DNA from: Paraperibacillus esterisolvens
Lineage (GTDB): Bacteria > Bacillota > Bacilli > Bacillales > DSM-1321
Assembly: GCF_046237625.1 (NCBI RefSeq)
Contig: NZ_CP143545.1
Coordinates: forward strand, 2,418,001-2,482,000
Reading direction: 5' to 3'
DNA length: 64,000 bases
In this document: one piece after another, positions 52,967 through 62,567 of the stretch
Numbering within the stretch: the stretch's first letter is position 1
How the letters are laid out: every line of letters begins with the position of its first letter
Notes under the pieces: model-generated
Databases searched by the model: none
Told to the model about the DNA's origin: nothing
What the model saw: the letters and a program-made list of their open reading frames with translations, nothing else
Position numbers and translations under genes: made by a program

Positions 52967-54140
52967 AACTCTCGCTATTCAAGTAATTCTTCCTCAGGAA
53001 ATCCACATAAATATCATCCCGCACCAGCCAGGCATAGTAATTCCTCTTCACCACTTTTTCTGCCTCCGCGAACGAATCGAAGGATCCTTTTGTTTCTCTA
53101 TTAATTTCCAATACCCAAGAACCACCATTTTTACGGATTAGAATGGTATCCTGATCGTGGTTGCTGAACAGGCAGAAAACATCGGGCTCTTTGACATTAT
53201 AGCGGTTGTCATGGGCGTCCGCTCTTAAAGGCTCGATCTCAAACGGCTTTTCCACAAATAGTTTGAAGCCTTCCGGAGTCAGGGTGCATCCGGATGCTTT
53301 TTGGTGGCCGCCGCCCTGGTATCTTCCAGCCACCTCTGAGACATCCACATGATCATGGATGGTCCTGAGGCTAATTCTCTTTCCGCCGACCATGACAATA
53401 GCGATATAATCAAGATGGCTGAATTCTTTCATAAGTTCATTCCCAAGTTCAGAATGGTAATTCTCGGCATGGACTACGCCCGCACACTCCGCGCCGTTAT
53501 AAATCTGGTATACTTCCCTCTTCTTTCTGCGGATATAACGATCTATTTTACTTTCTTCAATTTCAAGCAGCTTTTTCTCCAATTCACTAAATTCAAACGG
53601 TGTGGTTCCAGCAAGGCGGCTCAGCATATTTTCTGCGAATTCTTCAATAGGATACATAAAAAACAAATCATTCAGGCGCTTTGCATCCTGAACCGAAAGC
53701 CTGTCCCATTCCCATGTATCATACAGCCTGACCAGTTCTACAAATTCATCGGCGGTCCGGGATCCTTCTAAAGCTCCAGAAGCGGTCAGATGCTTATAAA
53801 ACAGTGAGGTTGCTGAAGCAGGCTTTCCGTCCTCTTCAACTTTAACACTTGCCCAAGGATGGCGGTTCAGATGGTCTGCAGACTTGTGATGGTCAATCAG
53901 CTCTGCCTGCCCGCCAGCATCAATAAATGCCTGTATGTTTTCCTCGTTCTTTTCACTTACAGATAAATCTGTTATGTACAGCTTTCTAGAAGTATCCCCA
54001 GTTTCTATAAATTTTTCCACCTGTCTGTTCAAGCTTGCTATGGAATTATAACGTACCTCGACATTTTCACCGAATGCAAGTCTGGCCAGTATTCCGCACC
54101 CCACACCATCTAAATCATTATGTGTAAGCAATGTATACAT
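52965..54140 (-). CDS. DHH-family phosphoesterase
   Basis: The 391-residue protein has the DHH motifs: THNDLDGVG (D9, D11), YITDLSVSE and LIDHHKSAD, followed by the DHHA1 motif YQGGGHQKASG. The family includes nano-RNases and cyclic-dinucleotide phosphodiesterases. The extra C-terminal 100 residues (from NVKEPDVFCLF) form a separate small domain that I cannot name. CAGGAGGTTT precedes the start. Likely cytoplasmic; substrate not assignable. Confidence 0.88.
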   Translation of the reverse strand: MYTLLTHNDLDGVGCGILARLAFGENVEVRYNSIASLNRQVEKFIETGDTSRKLYITDLSVSEKNEENIQAFIDAGGQAELIDHHKSADHLNRHPWASVKVEEDGKPASATSLFYKHLTASGALEGSRTADEFVELVRLYDTWEWDRLSVQDAKRLNDLFFMYPIEEFAENMLSRLAGTTPFEFSELEKKLLEIEESKIDRYIRRKKREVYQIYNGAECAGVVHAENYHSELGNELMKEFSHLDYIAIVMVGGKRISLRTIHDHVDVSEVAGRYQGGGHQKASGCTLTPEGFKLFVEKPFEIEPLRADAHDNRYNVKEPDVFCLFSNHDQDTILIRKNGGSWVLEINRETKGSFDSFAEAEKVVKRNYYAWLVRDDIYVDFLRKNYLNSES

Positions 54141-54213
54141 GATAAACCTCCTGAATGTTTAAGAAAACTTCCCTTATGTTTTGAACCTGGGGCGCAATCT
54201 ATTCTTATGCCTA

Positions 54214-54242
54214 TAAAAAAACCGGAGGCAGCCTGCCTCCGG
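54214..54242 (-). terminator. Terminator after the chemoreceptor gene
   Basis: Perfect inverted repeat CCGGAGGCAG.CTGCCTCCGG followed by a run of T residues on the minus strand. Confidence 0.88.
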
Positions 54243-54249
54243 CCCTTTG

Positions 54250-55941
54250 TTACATTTTAAAGTGTGAAATAGAAGTCTGCAAATCATCTGCAAGTTTTGA
54301 GAGCGCTTCTGCCGAGGTAGACACTTCTTCCATGGCAGCAAGCTGCTCTTCTGTCGCTGCAGAGCTTTCGAGTGCGGCTGCCGCACTGACTTCATTGATT
54401 ACCCTTACTTCAGCGACCGCTTCAGATATTTGGCTGCTGGCTTCTGATAATGATTGGACTGAAGCAGACACTGCCTGGACGCGTGAAGTGACCCCTCCAA
54501 TCGATTCCGCAATCGAAGTAAATGCTTCATTGGCTTCGGCAGAGTCCCCAAGGCCGTCCTTCACAAGGAGGGACCCTTCTTCCATTGTCTGAACTGCAGT
54601 TTTGATTTCTTCCTGAATCTGACTGATCATGACCGTTATCTGATCCGCTGAGCGCTTGGATTCCTCAGCAAGCTTCCTGACTTCGTCAGCCACAACAGCA
54701 AAGCCCCTGCCCTGCTCCCCGGCACGTGCCGCTTCGATGGCGGCATTAAGCGCAAGAAGATTCGTCTGATCGGCGATTCCGGTAATCAGACCCACAATGG
54801 TGCTGATTTCGGCTGATTTCACATCCAGGGACTGAATGGTTCCGGATGCCTGGCTGACTGAATGGTGGATTAAATTCATCTGTTTGACAACATTCACAAT
54901 GGAATTGCTTCCTTGCTTTGTCACTGCTTCTGCATCTTCGGCAGCAGAGAGCATTTCCTCACTGCTTTCGGAAATTTCACGAAGCCCATCTGCCATATTT
55001 TCAACAGAAGAAGATACCATTTGAAACTGTTCCAGCTGATGCTCCATTCCCTGTGCCGCTTTTTGTGTGTTACCGGCTATCTGCTCGGCCGCCGCTGTAC
55101 TTTCTTCTGAACTTGCAGCCAGCTGCTGGCTGCTGGCTGCAACCTGACTGGAGGAATGGTGGATTTCTCCTACCATATGACGAATATTTCCAGTCATATG
55201 ATTTAACGAAGCGACCAGGCTTCCTATTTCATCTTTGTTTTTCACTTTAATTTCATCTACCGAAAGCTCTCCCCCGGCAATTTTCTTAATAGATTTGGAA
55301 GCTGCAATGATCGGTTTTGTTATGCTTCTGTTTACGAAATAGGAGATTAAGAGAGCTGCCGCTGCCGCTGCAAGACTGAAGACAGAAATTAAAATGATAA
55401 CATTTCTGGTTTTCTGTGTGAGCCTGCTGCTTTCTTTTTCAACATTCGCCATCTCATAACTGACTGCTTTGTCAACGGATTCCCCGAACCTTGCTCCAAT
55501 ACTCTTTGCAGAAGTCTTTATGATCGTCATGTAGACATTCTGATTATTTTCTCTTTTAGCCTTTACTTCCTTTTCAACGATCTGCTGAAATTCAATATGC
55601 ACTTCATTGATTCCTTTTACAAGCTCTTTCATCTTAGGATCATTCGTCTGTGACATAATCAGCATCACATTTTTTTGGAATCTGTCTGATGCCCTTTGAT
55701 ATTCTGCCAAACTAGCTTCTTCACCGGTCAAGAGGAAGCTTCTGACTTCAGCCGACTGTTTGAATAAATCAGCCTTCAGCTCCTTTATCCTCGCTACATT
55801 GGTTATATCCTTATCAATGATTGCCGAGTAAGACTTGTCCACCTGGCTTATTTGGAACAGCCCTAACATCCCTGCACCTGCCATTAAAATGAGGACTGCA
55901 AAAAAACCGCCCCTGATTTTCGCACCAACATTTAATCTCAT
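54250..55941 (-). CDS. Methyl-accepting chemotaxis protein
   Basis: The 563-residue chemoreceptor has TM1 at about 12-32, an extracytoplasmic four-helix-bundle sensor (about 33-185), TM2 at about 187-208, a HAMP domain (to about 265), and a long signalling coiled coil. The hairpin tip ADQTNLLALNAAIEAARAGE, which contacts CheA and CheW, is intact. The ligand is unknown. Start at 55941 follows GAGGGATG. No chemotaxis genes are adjacent, as usual for dispersed receptors. Confidence 0.95.
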   Translation of the reverse strand: MRLNVGAKIRGGFFAVLILMAGAGMLGLFQISQVDKSYSAIIDKDITNVARIKELKADLFKQSAEVRSFLLTGEEASLAEYQRASDRFQKNVMLIMSQTNDPKMKELVKGINEVHIEFQQIVEKEVKAKRENNQNVYMTIIKTSAKSIGARFGESVDKAVSYEMANVEKESSRLTQKTRNVIILISVFSLAAAAAALLISYFVNRSITKPIIAASKSIKKIAGGELSVDEIKVKNKDEIGSLVASLNHMTGNIRHMVGEIHHSSSQVAASSQQLAASSEESTAAAEQIAGNTQKAAQGMEHQLEQFQMVSSSVENMADGLREISESSEEMLSAAEDAEAVTKQGSNSIVNVVKQMNLIHHSVSQASGTIQSLDVKSAEISTIVGLITGIADQTNLLALNAAIEAARAGEQGRGFAVVADEVRKLAEESKRSADQITVMISQIQEEIKTAVQTMEEGSLLVKDGLGDSAEANEAFTSIAESIGGVTSRVQAVSASVQSLSEASSQISEAVAEVRVINEVSAAAALESSAATEEQLAAMEEVSTSAEALSKLADDLQTSISHFKM

Positions 55942-56429
55942 CTTATTTCATCCCTCTTTGCTGTAAATGTATGTATATTTTATATATCGGTCGAAAGTCA
56001 CAGATTGTTTAATCTTTCTAAAAATTTCGTTAAAAAGATTCCTGTTTCGATACAAAAAATTACTCTTGCCCGGAAGCCCTTCCCCTGCTTGTGCATAAGT
56101 TCAGGGATGCTGGACGGGAAAACTTTGAGGGCAATATAATAGAATAACGAAAGCATACTGTTGAAAGTTCTTTTCTATTAACACCGGTTGATTGGCAGTC
56201 TGACCGGGAAATCCTCTGACGACCAAAATGATTCCCTTTTCCCCAAAGTGAAGCTGGTTTACTTGCATTCTGGTCATAAGTCCATGTTAGGGCCAACATG
56301 CTGCCTGCACCTGGAATGGACATAATTTATTTCTAGATCGCAATTCAGATCGGGGAATTGGAAAGCGGCTGCCCCGGATCAGCAGGGCAGCCGCCTTTTT
56401 TATATTATGAAGTAATTCTAAAGGAATTA
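55942..56429. other. Intergenic stretch with one strong hairpin
   Basis: No supported gene. A 58-codon minus frame (56101-56277; contains QLHFGEKGIILVVRGFPGQT) and an overlapping 87-codon frame lack start signals. A perfect 10-bp stem GCGGCTGCCC/GGGCAGCCGC at 56365-56394 is followed by CTTTTTT on the plus strand, although no plus-strand gene precedes it; on the minus side only TTT follows, where it could serve the YckD-type gene. A TATAAT on the plus strand near 56141 could start a short transcript. Confidence 0.45.
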
Positions 56430-56762
56430 TTAGCGATGCTCCATTCCTTTGTGATGATGCTTCCATTCTTTTTTCCCTTCAAAGGGAACGAACCCCTTCT
56501 TTTCGATCAGGGTATAATGCTCTTCAATCCTTTTCAGCATCTTTTTTCCCTTTTCTTCAGGTATGACGCCAAATTCAATATATTTGGAAATGAGTCTTTT
56601 CTTTTCAGTTAAGAGATTGCGATGAATGACCAAAAGCTCTTCCTTTTGCTGTTGAGTCAGTTTGAATTCTGGCTGCGGCTGTTCCGTCTGGGCTGATGCC
56701 GCTGAGTTATGGGACAGGAGCAGCGCGATGGCTGCCATGAAAGTGAATGCTAACTTTTTCAT
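56430..56762 (-). CDS. Secreted YckD-type protein (DUF2680)
   Basis: The 110-residue exported protein has a signal peptide (MKKLAFTFMAAIALLLSHN, cleavage probably after SAASA). A mature helical region (KLTQQQKEELLVIHRNLLTEK) and the FGVIPEEKGKKMLKRIEEHY pattern of the YckD/DUF2680 family follow, then a His/Lys-rich tail (KHHHKGMEHR). Function unknown. AAAGGAGGTATT precedes the ATG at 56762. Confidence 0.86.
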   Translation of the reverse strand: MKKLAFTFMAAIALLLSHNSAASAQTEQPQPEFKLTQQQKEELLVIHRNLLTEKKRLISKYIEFGVIPEEKGKKMLKRIEEHYTLIEKKGFVPFEGKKEWKHHHKGMEHR

Positions 56763-56820
56763 TAAAATACCTCCTTTGGAAGTATTTTTTTCAGAAACTT
56801 TCTTTTTATACATTTAATTT

Positions 56821-57264
56821 TCAGTATTGAATTCTGCCTTTTGTAATATCTGCCTGAATAAAGCTCCCCGGGTTTGAGACCGGCGAGCCGGACAGCCTCC
56901 TCAGCATATAGAGCTGACCTATATGGGTCAATACGTCTGCAAGCGGCCCCTGCATGATTTGTTCAAGGGTTAAAGTTAAGGGTTCTGCCCCAGATTCCAT
57001 CGCCAGATCTATTTCTTTAAGGAGCTCAAAAAATCGGCTTATTTCTGCTTCTCCTGAAGCCGGAGTGCCGATGTCTTCACAGTCCACACCAAATGCGCGC
57101 GCCGCTTTTGTGAGCACAGCATTCATATGATTAATAATTTCAAGCGGAGTGCGGACTCCTTCCCCCGCTCGAAATCCCATGTATTCAGCGGGAGCCTGCC
57201 GGAATGCAAATCCTGCTCTGTACCCGATTGCAGCGACCAGGTGCCTCTCTATGTTTCTTTCCAT
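56821..57264 (-). CDS. DinB-like protein
   Basis: The 147-residue four-helix-bundle protein of the DinB/YfiT superfamily has LEIINHMNAVLTKAARAFG and DVLTHIGQLYMLRRLSG, with His residues placed for a metal site. These proteins are thiol-dependent transferases or unknown hydrolases; the specific role is not known. TAGGAGGTTAAG precedes the start. The next gene downstream, 59 bases away, is the secreted YckD-type gene. Confidence 0.8.
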   Translation of the reverse strand: MERNIERHLVAAIGYRAGFAFRQAPAEYMGFRAGEGVRTPLEIINHMNAVLTKAARAFGVDCEDIGTPASGEAEISRFFELLKEIDLAMESGAEPLTLTLEQIMQGPLADVLTHIGQLYMLRRLSGSPVSNPGSFIQADITKGRIQY

Positions 57265-57579
57265 ACTTAACCTCCTATTGGAAATCCTAAAGTATTCTGT
57301 TAAAGCAGGCAGGATATTGTGAAGGATATATTGAAAACAACTATATCACATCCAAATGCAGAAATAGAGAAAAAAACACCCTGAGGGGCGCCCGTATTCC
57401 AATAGCTCCTAATTCACGATTACAGCCATTTTAAAAGAGATCCACCCCGCCTTCAGGAAAAAGCTATCATTATATGAATGCTTCACTCTTATATTTTTCC
57501 TGAATATACCCCTCCCAGTCACCATGATAGTTTTTCCCTGTGGCAAGTCCTCAAAACAAATAAACAAGCAGGTGATGAT

Positions 57580-58527
57580 ATGGTAAGAAAATCAGAACAT
57601 TTTACAATCGAACGAATCAAGGATGGAATTTATGCTGCCATTGCAAAGTCAGGCGGCGGTGCCGTTTCAAATGCAGGCATAATTGATTTGGGTGATAAAA
57701 CAATTATTTTCGATACCTTTAATTCCCATTGTGCTGCAAAAGAATTAGCAGAAGCTGCTGCAGAACTGACTAAAGTGCCGGTTCAATATGTGATTAACAG
57801 TCATTGGCACGGAGATCATATCAGGGGAAATCAATGTTTTAAAAAAGCAGTTATCATCTCCTCTATTGCGACAAGGACTAAAATGCTTGAAACCCACCCA
57901 GAAAGGATTTCAGATCAGAAGTCGAAGATTCCACAGCTGCTGTCACATATAGAAAAACTGGAAGGCGATCTTAAAGGAGAAAACAATGCGGAAAAAGCAA
58001 AAAAATTGAAGATTCAGCTGGACTTCCTCAAGGAAATTGAACGATCCCTTCCCGGTCTTGAATTCACTCCCCCGGCCATCACCTTTGACAAACGGGTGAT
58101 TTTCAGCGGGACAGAAAAAAAAGCAGTGCTTGAAACGCTGGGAGGCGGACATAGTATATGCGACTCTTTCCTCTATATCCCGGAAGACAGAATCCTCTTT
58201 ACGGGAGATCTGGTCACAGTGGGCCGGCACCCTATGCTTCGTGACGGCAATCCAGAAAGCTGGCATGGAATCCTTGAAAAGCTTGCGAAGTACAAAGTCG
58301 ACGCTTTGATACCCGGCCACGGACCGGCAGCTGACGAACAAGCCATTGCAGACCTGATGAATTACCTGGTTACGATTAAGGAACTGGCCGCCAGATTAAC
58401 AGGCGATGAGGCCCCCTTTGAACGAGCATCCATTCCTGCCGATTATAAAGACTGGCAGGGAGAAGATACATTCCGCTCCAATCTCGAATTCCTTCTTGGG
58501 TTCAAAGAACCAAGACCTGCAATATGA
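57580..58527 (+). CDS. MBL-fold metallo-hydrolase
   Basis: The 315-residue metallo-beta-lactamase-fold protein has the zinc motif NSHWHGDHIRGN, a later His in LGGGHSICDS, the Asp in LFTGDLVTVG and the final His in IPGHGP. The helical insert (about 110-160, ISDQKSKIPQLLSHIEKLEG) and C-terminal arrangement resemble cyclase-B-like hydrolases. The substrate cannot be predicted. The start at 57580 follows AAGCAGGTGATG; the frame stays open to 57478 without a ribosome binding site. Ends in a terminator. Confidence 0.88.
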   Translation: MVRKSEHFTIERIKDGIYAAIAKSGGGAVSNAGIIDLGDKTIIFDTFNSHCAAKELAEAAAELTKVPVQYVINSHWHGDHIRGNQCFKKAVIISSIATRTKMLETHPERISDQKSKIPQLLSHIEKLEGDLKGENNAEKAKKLKIQLDFLKEIERSLPGLEFTPPAITFDKRVIFSGTEKKAVLETLGGGHSICDSFLYIPEDRILFTGDLVTVGRHPMLRDGNPESWHGILEKLAKYKVDALIPGHGPAADEQAIADLMNYLVTIKELAARLTGDEAPFERASIPADYKDWQGEDTFRSNLEFLLGFKEPRPAI

Positions 58528-58576
58528 AATCAATCTGTTTTTAGCTGGCGGTGCTTCATTTTTAGAGTGTATAACA

Positions 58577-58608
58577 GGCAGCGGCAATGGAGCAGCTGCC
58601 ATCTTTTT
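58577..58608 (+). terminator. Terminator after the MBL gene
   Basis: 6-bp GC stem GGCAGC/GCTGCC with a 12-nt loop that can pair further, then CTTTTTG. Confidence 0.7.
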
Positions 58609-58640
58609 GTTTCACAAGTGTTCATTATCCCGGCCAGTCA

Positions 58641-60188
58641 TTACCTCTTGATTTCCTGCCTGATTTGATATTTTAATATTTTCCCGCTGGCATTCCGCGG
58701 CAGGCTGTTCATGAAGATATAGGAACGAGGCCGTTTATAATTTGCCAGTCTGTTGCTGTTTTTGCAAAAGTCCTCAAGGATCTCGGCGGTCAGGTTTTGA
58801 TCTTTTTTTACAATGATGGCGGTCACCGACTCTCCCCAAAGATCATGCGGCTCCCCGATTACGGCAGCTTCAAGGACATCCGGATGCTCGTAGAGGAGGT
58901 CCTCCACTTCCCTCGGATAGATATTTTCACCGCCGCTGATGATCATATCATTAAGACGGTCCTTAACATATAAAAAACCGTCTTCATCCAGATAGCCTAT
59001 ATCTCCTGAATGATACCAGCCTTTATATACGGCTTCCCTCGAGGCTTCTACCTTGTTATAATATCCGCTCATCATACAGGGGCCCCTGACTAAAATTTCA
59101 CCGGTTTTATAAGGCGGGAGAGTTTGTTCGGGATCAGAAGGGCCATCCTCTGCCGGCTTCACAATCCTGATTTCATGATTGAGTGCGGCCTGGCCCGCTG
59201 ACCCGGATTTTTCTATTTGATCTTCATCTGACAAGAACGATATGGCTGGGCCCATTTCAGTCATCCCATAGGCTTGGACAAGCTTTATTCCCAGTCTCTC
59301 ACGGCAAGCCCTTACAAGGGCGGGAGCCATCGGTGCTGCTCCGTACAATCCCAACCGCAGGGAACGGACGGAATGATTTTCCATATCCTCTTGAAGAATC
59401 ATATTCCACATGGCGGGTGCGGCAAAAAGCATGGACACTTTTTCAGCCTCAATCAGCTGCAGCAGTCTTCCGGGGTGGAACTGGTGCAGAAATACATGAC
59501 TCGCCCCTGCATGGACACGGGGCAGAAAGGCACAATGGAGCTCAGCACAATGAAACATAGGCGCAGCCGCTAGACCGCAGTCTTTAGAAGTGATGCCTGT
59601 CGCAGCAATGCACAGCAGGCTCTGCTCGGCAGCGTCCCTGTGCGTATGCATGACCCCCTTCGGTCTGCCTGTTGTACCGCTCGTATACATGATGGCATAC
59701 AGATCATTCTCATCCACATCCACTGTTATTTCCTTTAAGACTGCTGCCTCCATTTCAGCTAGGTAACTCTTTGCAAAGGAGGGGGTATCCTGGTCGATAA
59801 ACCAGAATGAAATATGCGGAAACCTCATCCGGACAGCTTCAATCACCTGCCGTGTAGCTTCTTCAAACAAAACGATTTTTGGCTCCGCATCCTCCAGAAT
59901 AAAAGCCGTCTCCTCTGCAGTCAGCCGGAAATTGATCGGATTAAAGACACCGCCGATCAGGGCACAGGCAAAGTAAGAGGTTCCCATTTCCTCCGTATTA
60001 TAAAGACAGGTGGAGATACGGTCCCCTTTTTTTACACCCGCTGCACGGAAGGCATTTGCAAGTGCATGGACTTCCTGCTGCCAGCCCCTGTAAGTCAAAT
60101 GCTTATCCTTTCTGGAATCATAATACGCTTCTTTGTTCGGAAATTTAGCTGCGGTCATTTCAAAAATACGGCCAACTGTCACTCCCAT
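58641..60188 (-). CDS. Acyl-CoA synthetase (AMP-binding)
   Basis: The 515-residue enzyme activates a carboxylic acid to acyl-AMP and then acyl-CoA. The phosphate loop YTSGTTGRPKGVMHTH, the adenine motif GLYGAAPMAP, the YGMTEMGP motif and hinge GWYHSGDIGYLDEDGFLYVKDR are present, and the C-terminal Lys in ASGKILKYQIR completes it. Medium or long chain specificity cannot be told. The start at 60188 follows AAAGGAGG. It is the last gene of the fatty-acid oxidation cluster, 33 bases after the thiolase. Confidence 0.93.
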   Translation of the reverse strand: MGVTVGRIFEMTAAKFPNKEAYYDSRKDKHLTYRGWQQEVHALANAFRAAGVKKGDRISTCLYNTEEMGTSYFACALIGGVFNPINFRLTAEETAFILEDAEPKIVLFEEATRQVIEAVRMRFPHISFWFIDQDTPSFAKSYLAEMEAAVLKEITVDVDENDLYAIMYTSGTTGRPKGVMHTHRDAAEQSLLCIAATGITSKDCGLAAAPMFHCAELHCAFLPRVHAGASHVFLHQFHPGRLLQLIEAEKVSMLFAAPAMWNMILQEDMENHSVRSLRLGLYGAAPMAPALVRACRERLGIKLVQAYGMTEMGPAISFLSDEDQIEKSGSAGQAALNHEIRIVKPAEDGPSDPEQTLPPYKTGEILVRGPCMMSGYYNKVEASREAVYKGWYHSGDIGYLDEDGFLYVKDRLNDMIISGGENIYPREVEDLLYEHPDVLEAAVIGEPHDLWGESVTAIIVKKDQNLTAEILEDFCKNSNRLANYKRPRSYIFMNSLPRNASGKILKYQIRQEIKR

Positions 60189-60220
60189 TTCAGGGCCTCC
60201 TTTATTATCACCCAAGATTT

Positions 60221-61375
60221 CTAAAAATCCAGTCTCTCAATGATGGTTGCATTAGCCATTCCATGTCCTTCACACATGGTTTGAAGTGCATACCTGCCTT
60301 TGATCCGTTCTAATTCATGAATCATGGAAACCATGATCCTGGCACCGCTTGCTCCAAGGGGATGTCCCAGGGCAATCGCGCCGCCGTTCGGATTCAGCTT
60401 CTCCGGATCTGCACCAGTTTCCTCAAGCCATGCAAGGGTAACAGGGGCAAATGCCTCGTTCACTTCGAATATATCAATATCATTGAGGGTGAGACCCGAT
60501 TTCTCCAAAGCTTTCTGGGTAGCCTGGATAGGGCCTGTAAGCATAAGCACCGGATCGGAGCCTGTGACCACTCTGGTATGAATTTTGAAACGCGGCTTGA
60601 TGCCGAGTTCTTCCGCTTTCTCCCTGGACATGATAAGCATACACGCTGCACCATCACTGATCTGCGAGGAGTTCCCCGCAGTGATCACCCCATTTTCTTC
60701 AAAAACCGGTTTCAGGGAGGAAAGGCCTTCTATGGAGCTATCCTTACGGGGCCCTGAATCCTCACGAATGATTAAGTCCTTTCCATCCATAGAAGACAGC
60801 GCCAGAGGAAATATTTCTTTATCAAAGTAGCCCAGTTCAATTGCCCGCAATGCTTTTTCATGGCTGTTAAGGGCAAAAACGTCCAATTCTTCCCTGGAAA
60901 AATTATATTTGTCCGCAATCCTTTCTGCTGATATCCCCTGATGAGTAATCCTGTAACGGTCTGTATACATCGAGGACGGCTTCACTCCCTGATAATTAGA
61001 GCCGATCGGTATCCTTGACATGCTCTCCACTCCGCCGGCGGCAACAATATCCATATCCCCGCTCAGAATTGCCTGGGCTGCAAAATGGACCGCCTGCTGA
61101 CTGGAACCGCATTGCCGGTCAACTGTGGTTCCAGGTACTTCTTCGGGGAACCCGGCCATCAGGGCAGCTGCCCTGGCAATATCCCCAGCCTGTTCCCCAA
61201 TCTGGGATACACAGCCTATTATCACATCTTCCACTGCTCCCGGATTTACACCAGATCTATCCATAAGCTCCTTCAGGGTCAGCGCCAGCAATTCATCCGG
61301 CCGGATATCCTTCAAAGTGCCGTTCCTCCTTCCAACCGGGGTGCGGACTCCAGCTACAATAACTGCTTCTCGCAT
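60221..61375 (-). CDS. Thiolase (acetyl-CoA acyltransferase)
   Basis: The 384-residue thiolase has nucleophile C89 in VDRQCGSSQQAV, the catalytic His in ALGHPLGASGARI and the second Cys in TMCEGHGMANATI. With the ligase and acyl-CoA dehydrogenase beside it, it most likely performs the last step of beta-oxidation, releasing acetyl-CoA. TGGAGGAG precedes the ATG. Confidence 0.95.
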   Translation of the reverse strand: MREAVIVAGVRTPVGRRNGTLKDIRPDELLALTLKELMDRSGVNPGAVEDVIIGCVSQIGEQAGDIARAAALMAGFPEEVPGTTVDRQCGSSQQAVHFAAQAILSGDMDIVAAGGVESMSRIPIGSNYQGVKPSSMYTDRYRITHQGISAERIADKYNFSREELDVFALNSHEKALRAIELGYFDKEIFPLALSSMDGKDLIIREDSGPRKDSSIEGLSSLKPVFEENGVITAGNSSQISDGAACMLIMSREKAEELGIKPRFKIHTRVVTGSDPVLMLTGPIQATQKALEKSGLTLNDIDIFEVNEAFAPVTLAWLEETGADPEKLNPNGGAIALGHPLGASGARIMVSMIHELERIKGRYALQTMCEGHGMANATIIERLDF

Positions 61376-61389
61376 TACTTCTCCTCCAT

Positions 61390-62535
61390 TTATAAACCAA
61401 GATTTTTGGCGACAATCATTTTCATGATTTCATTCGTTCCTGCATAAATGCTTGAGGCAGGAATATCCCTGTACCTCCTGGCAATCTCGTATTCTTCCAT
61501 AAAGCCATAGCCTCCGTGGAGCTGCATGCATTCAGCTGCTGTCTTTCTCGCCAATTCGGTCAATTTCCATTTTCCCATGGAAACTCTGGCGGCAATATCC
61601 TTCCCCTCTATGTGATCTGCGACCAGTGAATCAAGGAAGGTTCTGCCCATTTCTATATCAGCCGCCATTTCAGCAATCTTGAATTGTATATGCTGAAAAG
61701 AACTGATGGTTTTTCCAAATGCCTGGCGTTCCTTCACATATCGCATTGCGAGTCCGAGCATTTCCTCGGCCGCTGTCTGGGCAGCAATTGCTACCACAAG
61801 CCTTTCCTGCTGCAGCTTATCCATCATGCAGGCAAACCCTTCCCCTTCTGATCCTATTACATTTTCTGCAGGAATCTCGCATTCTTCGAAAAATAATTCT
61901 GCCGTGTCCTGTGAGTGGAGCCCCATCTTCTCAAGCTTCCGTCCACGCCGAAAGCCTGGAAAATCTTTTTCTACGGCAAGAAGGCTTATTCCTTTATGTC
62001 TCTTACTTTCATCCTTATGGGTCCTGCAGGCGACTATGATCAGATCTGCCTGTATACCATTGGTGATGAACGTTTTTTGTCCGTTAAGGATATACCTTCC
62101 GCCCTCTTTTCTTGCGGATGCTGTGATTCCAGCTAAATCTGAACCGGCTCCCGGCTCCGTCATGGCAAGAGCCGTAATGATGTCGCCTGTGGTGCACCCG
62201 GGGAGCCATCTCTCTTTCTGTTCCTCTGTGCCATATGCCGTTATATAAGGAACGGCAATGTCATTGTGCAGACTGACTCCTATGAGGCCGGATCCAATTC
62301 GCTCCAGTTCTTCGACAAGAACAGCAGAATAGCCCCAGTCTCCTCCAGCTCCCCCATACCTTTCAGGAATGTCAGGGCAAAGATAGCCCTGCCTGCCAAG
62401 CTTTTTCCAGAATCCCCTTGGTATCAGCCGGTTTTCCTCCCAATTTCCATAATGAGGACGAGCTTCTTTGTCCAGGAATTTAGCCAGTGACTTCCTAAAG
62501 ATTTGATGTTCTTCCTTTATGTATGAACCAGCCAA
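61390..62535 (-). CDS. Acyl-CoA dehydrogenase
   Basis: The 381-residue FAD enzyme performs the first oxidation of beta-oxidation. It carries the family signatures ALAMTEPGAGSDLAGI and QLHGGYGFMEEYEIARRYRD. The catalytic base is probably the Glu in AGTNEIMKMI near the C-terminus, typical of short and medium chain types. The start is TTG after AAGGGAGTG. 14 bases separate it from the thiolase, and an electron-transfer flavoprotein gene is not in the window. Confidence 0.94.
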   Translation of the reverse strand: MAGSYIKEEHQIFRKSLAKFLDKEARPHYGNWEENRLIPRGFWKKLGRQGYLCPDIPERYGGAGGDWGYSAVLVEELERIGSGLIGVSLHNDIAVPYITAYGTEEQKERWLPGCTTGDIITALAMTEPGAGSDLAGITASARKEGGRYILNGQKTFITNGIQADLIIVACRTHKDESKRHKGISLLAVEKDFPGFRRGRKLEKMGLHSQDTAELFFEECEIPAENVIGSEGEGFACMMDKLQQERLVVAIAAQTAAEEMLGLAMRYVKERQAFGKTISSFQHIQFKIAEMAADIEMGRTFLDSLVADHIEGKDIAARVSMGKWKLTELARKTAAECMQLHGGYGFMEEYEIARRYRDIPASSIYAGTNEIMKMIVAKNLGL

Positions 62536-62567
62536 TCACATCACTCCCTTGATTTTTATTAGAGCCA

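Noticed and set aside
56060..56323. Minus-strand frames of 87 and 58 codons before the YckD gene
   Set aside because: Overlapping frames without start signals. The 58-codon one looks somewhat protein-like but could not be tied to a family.
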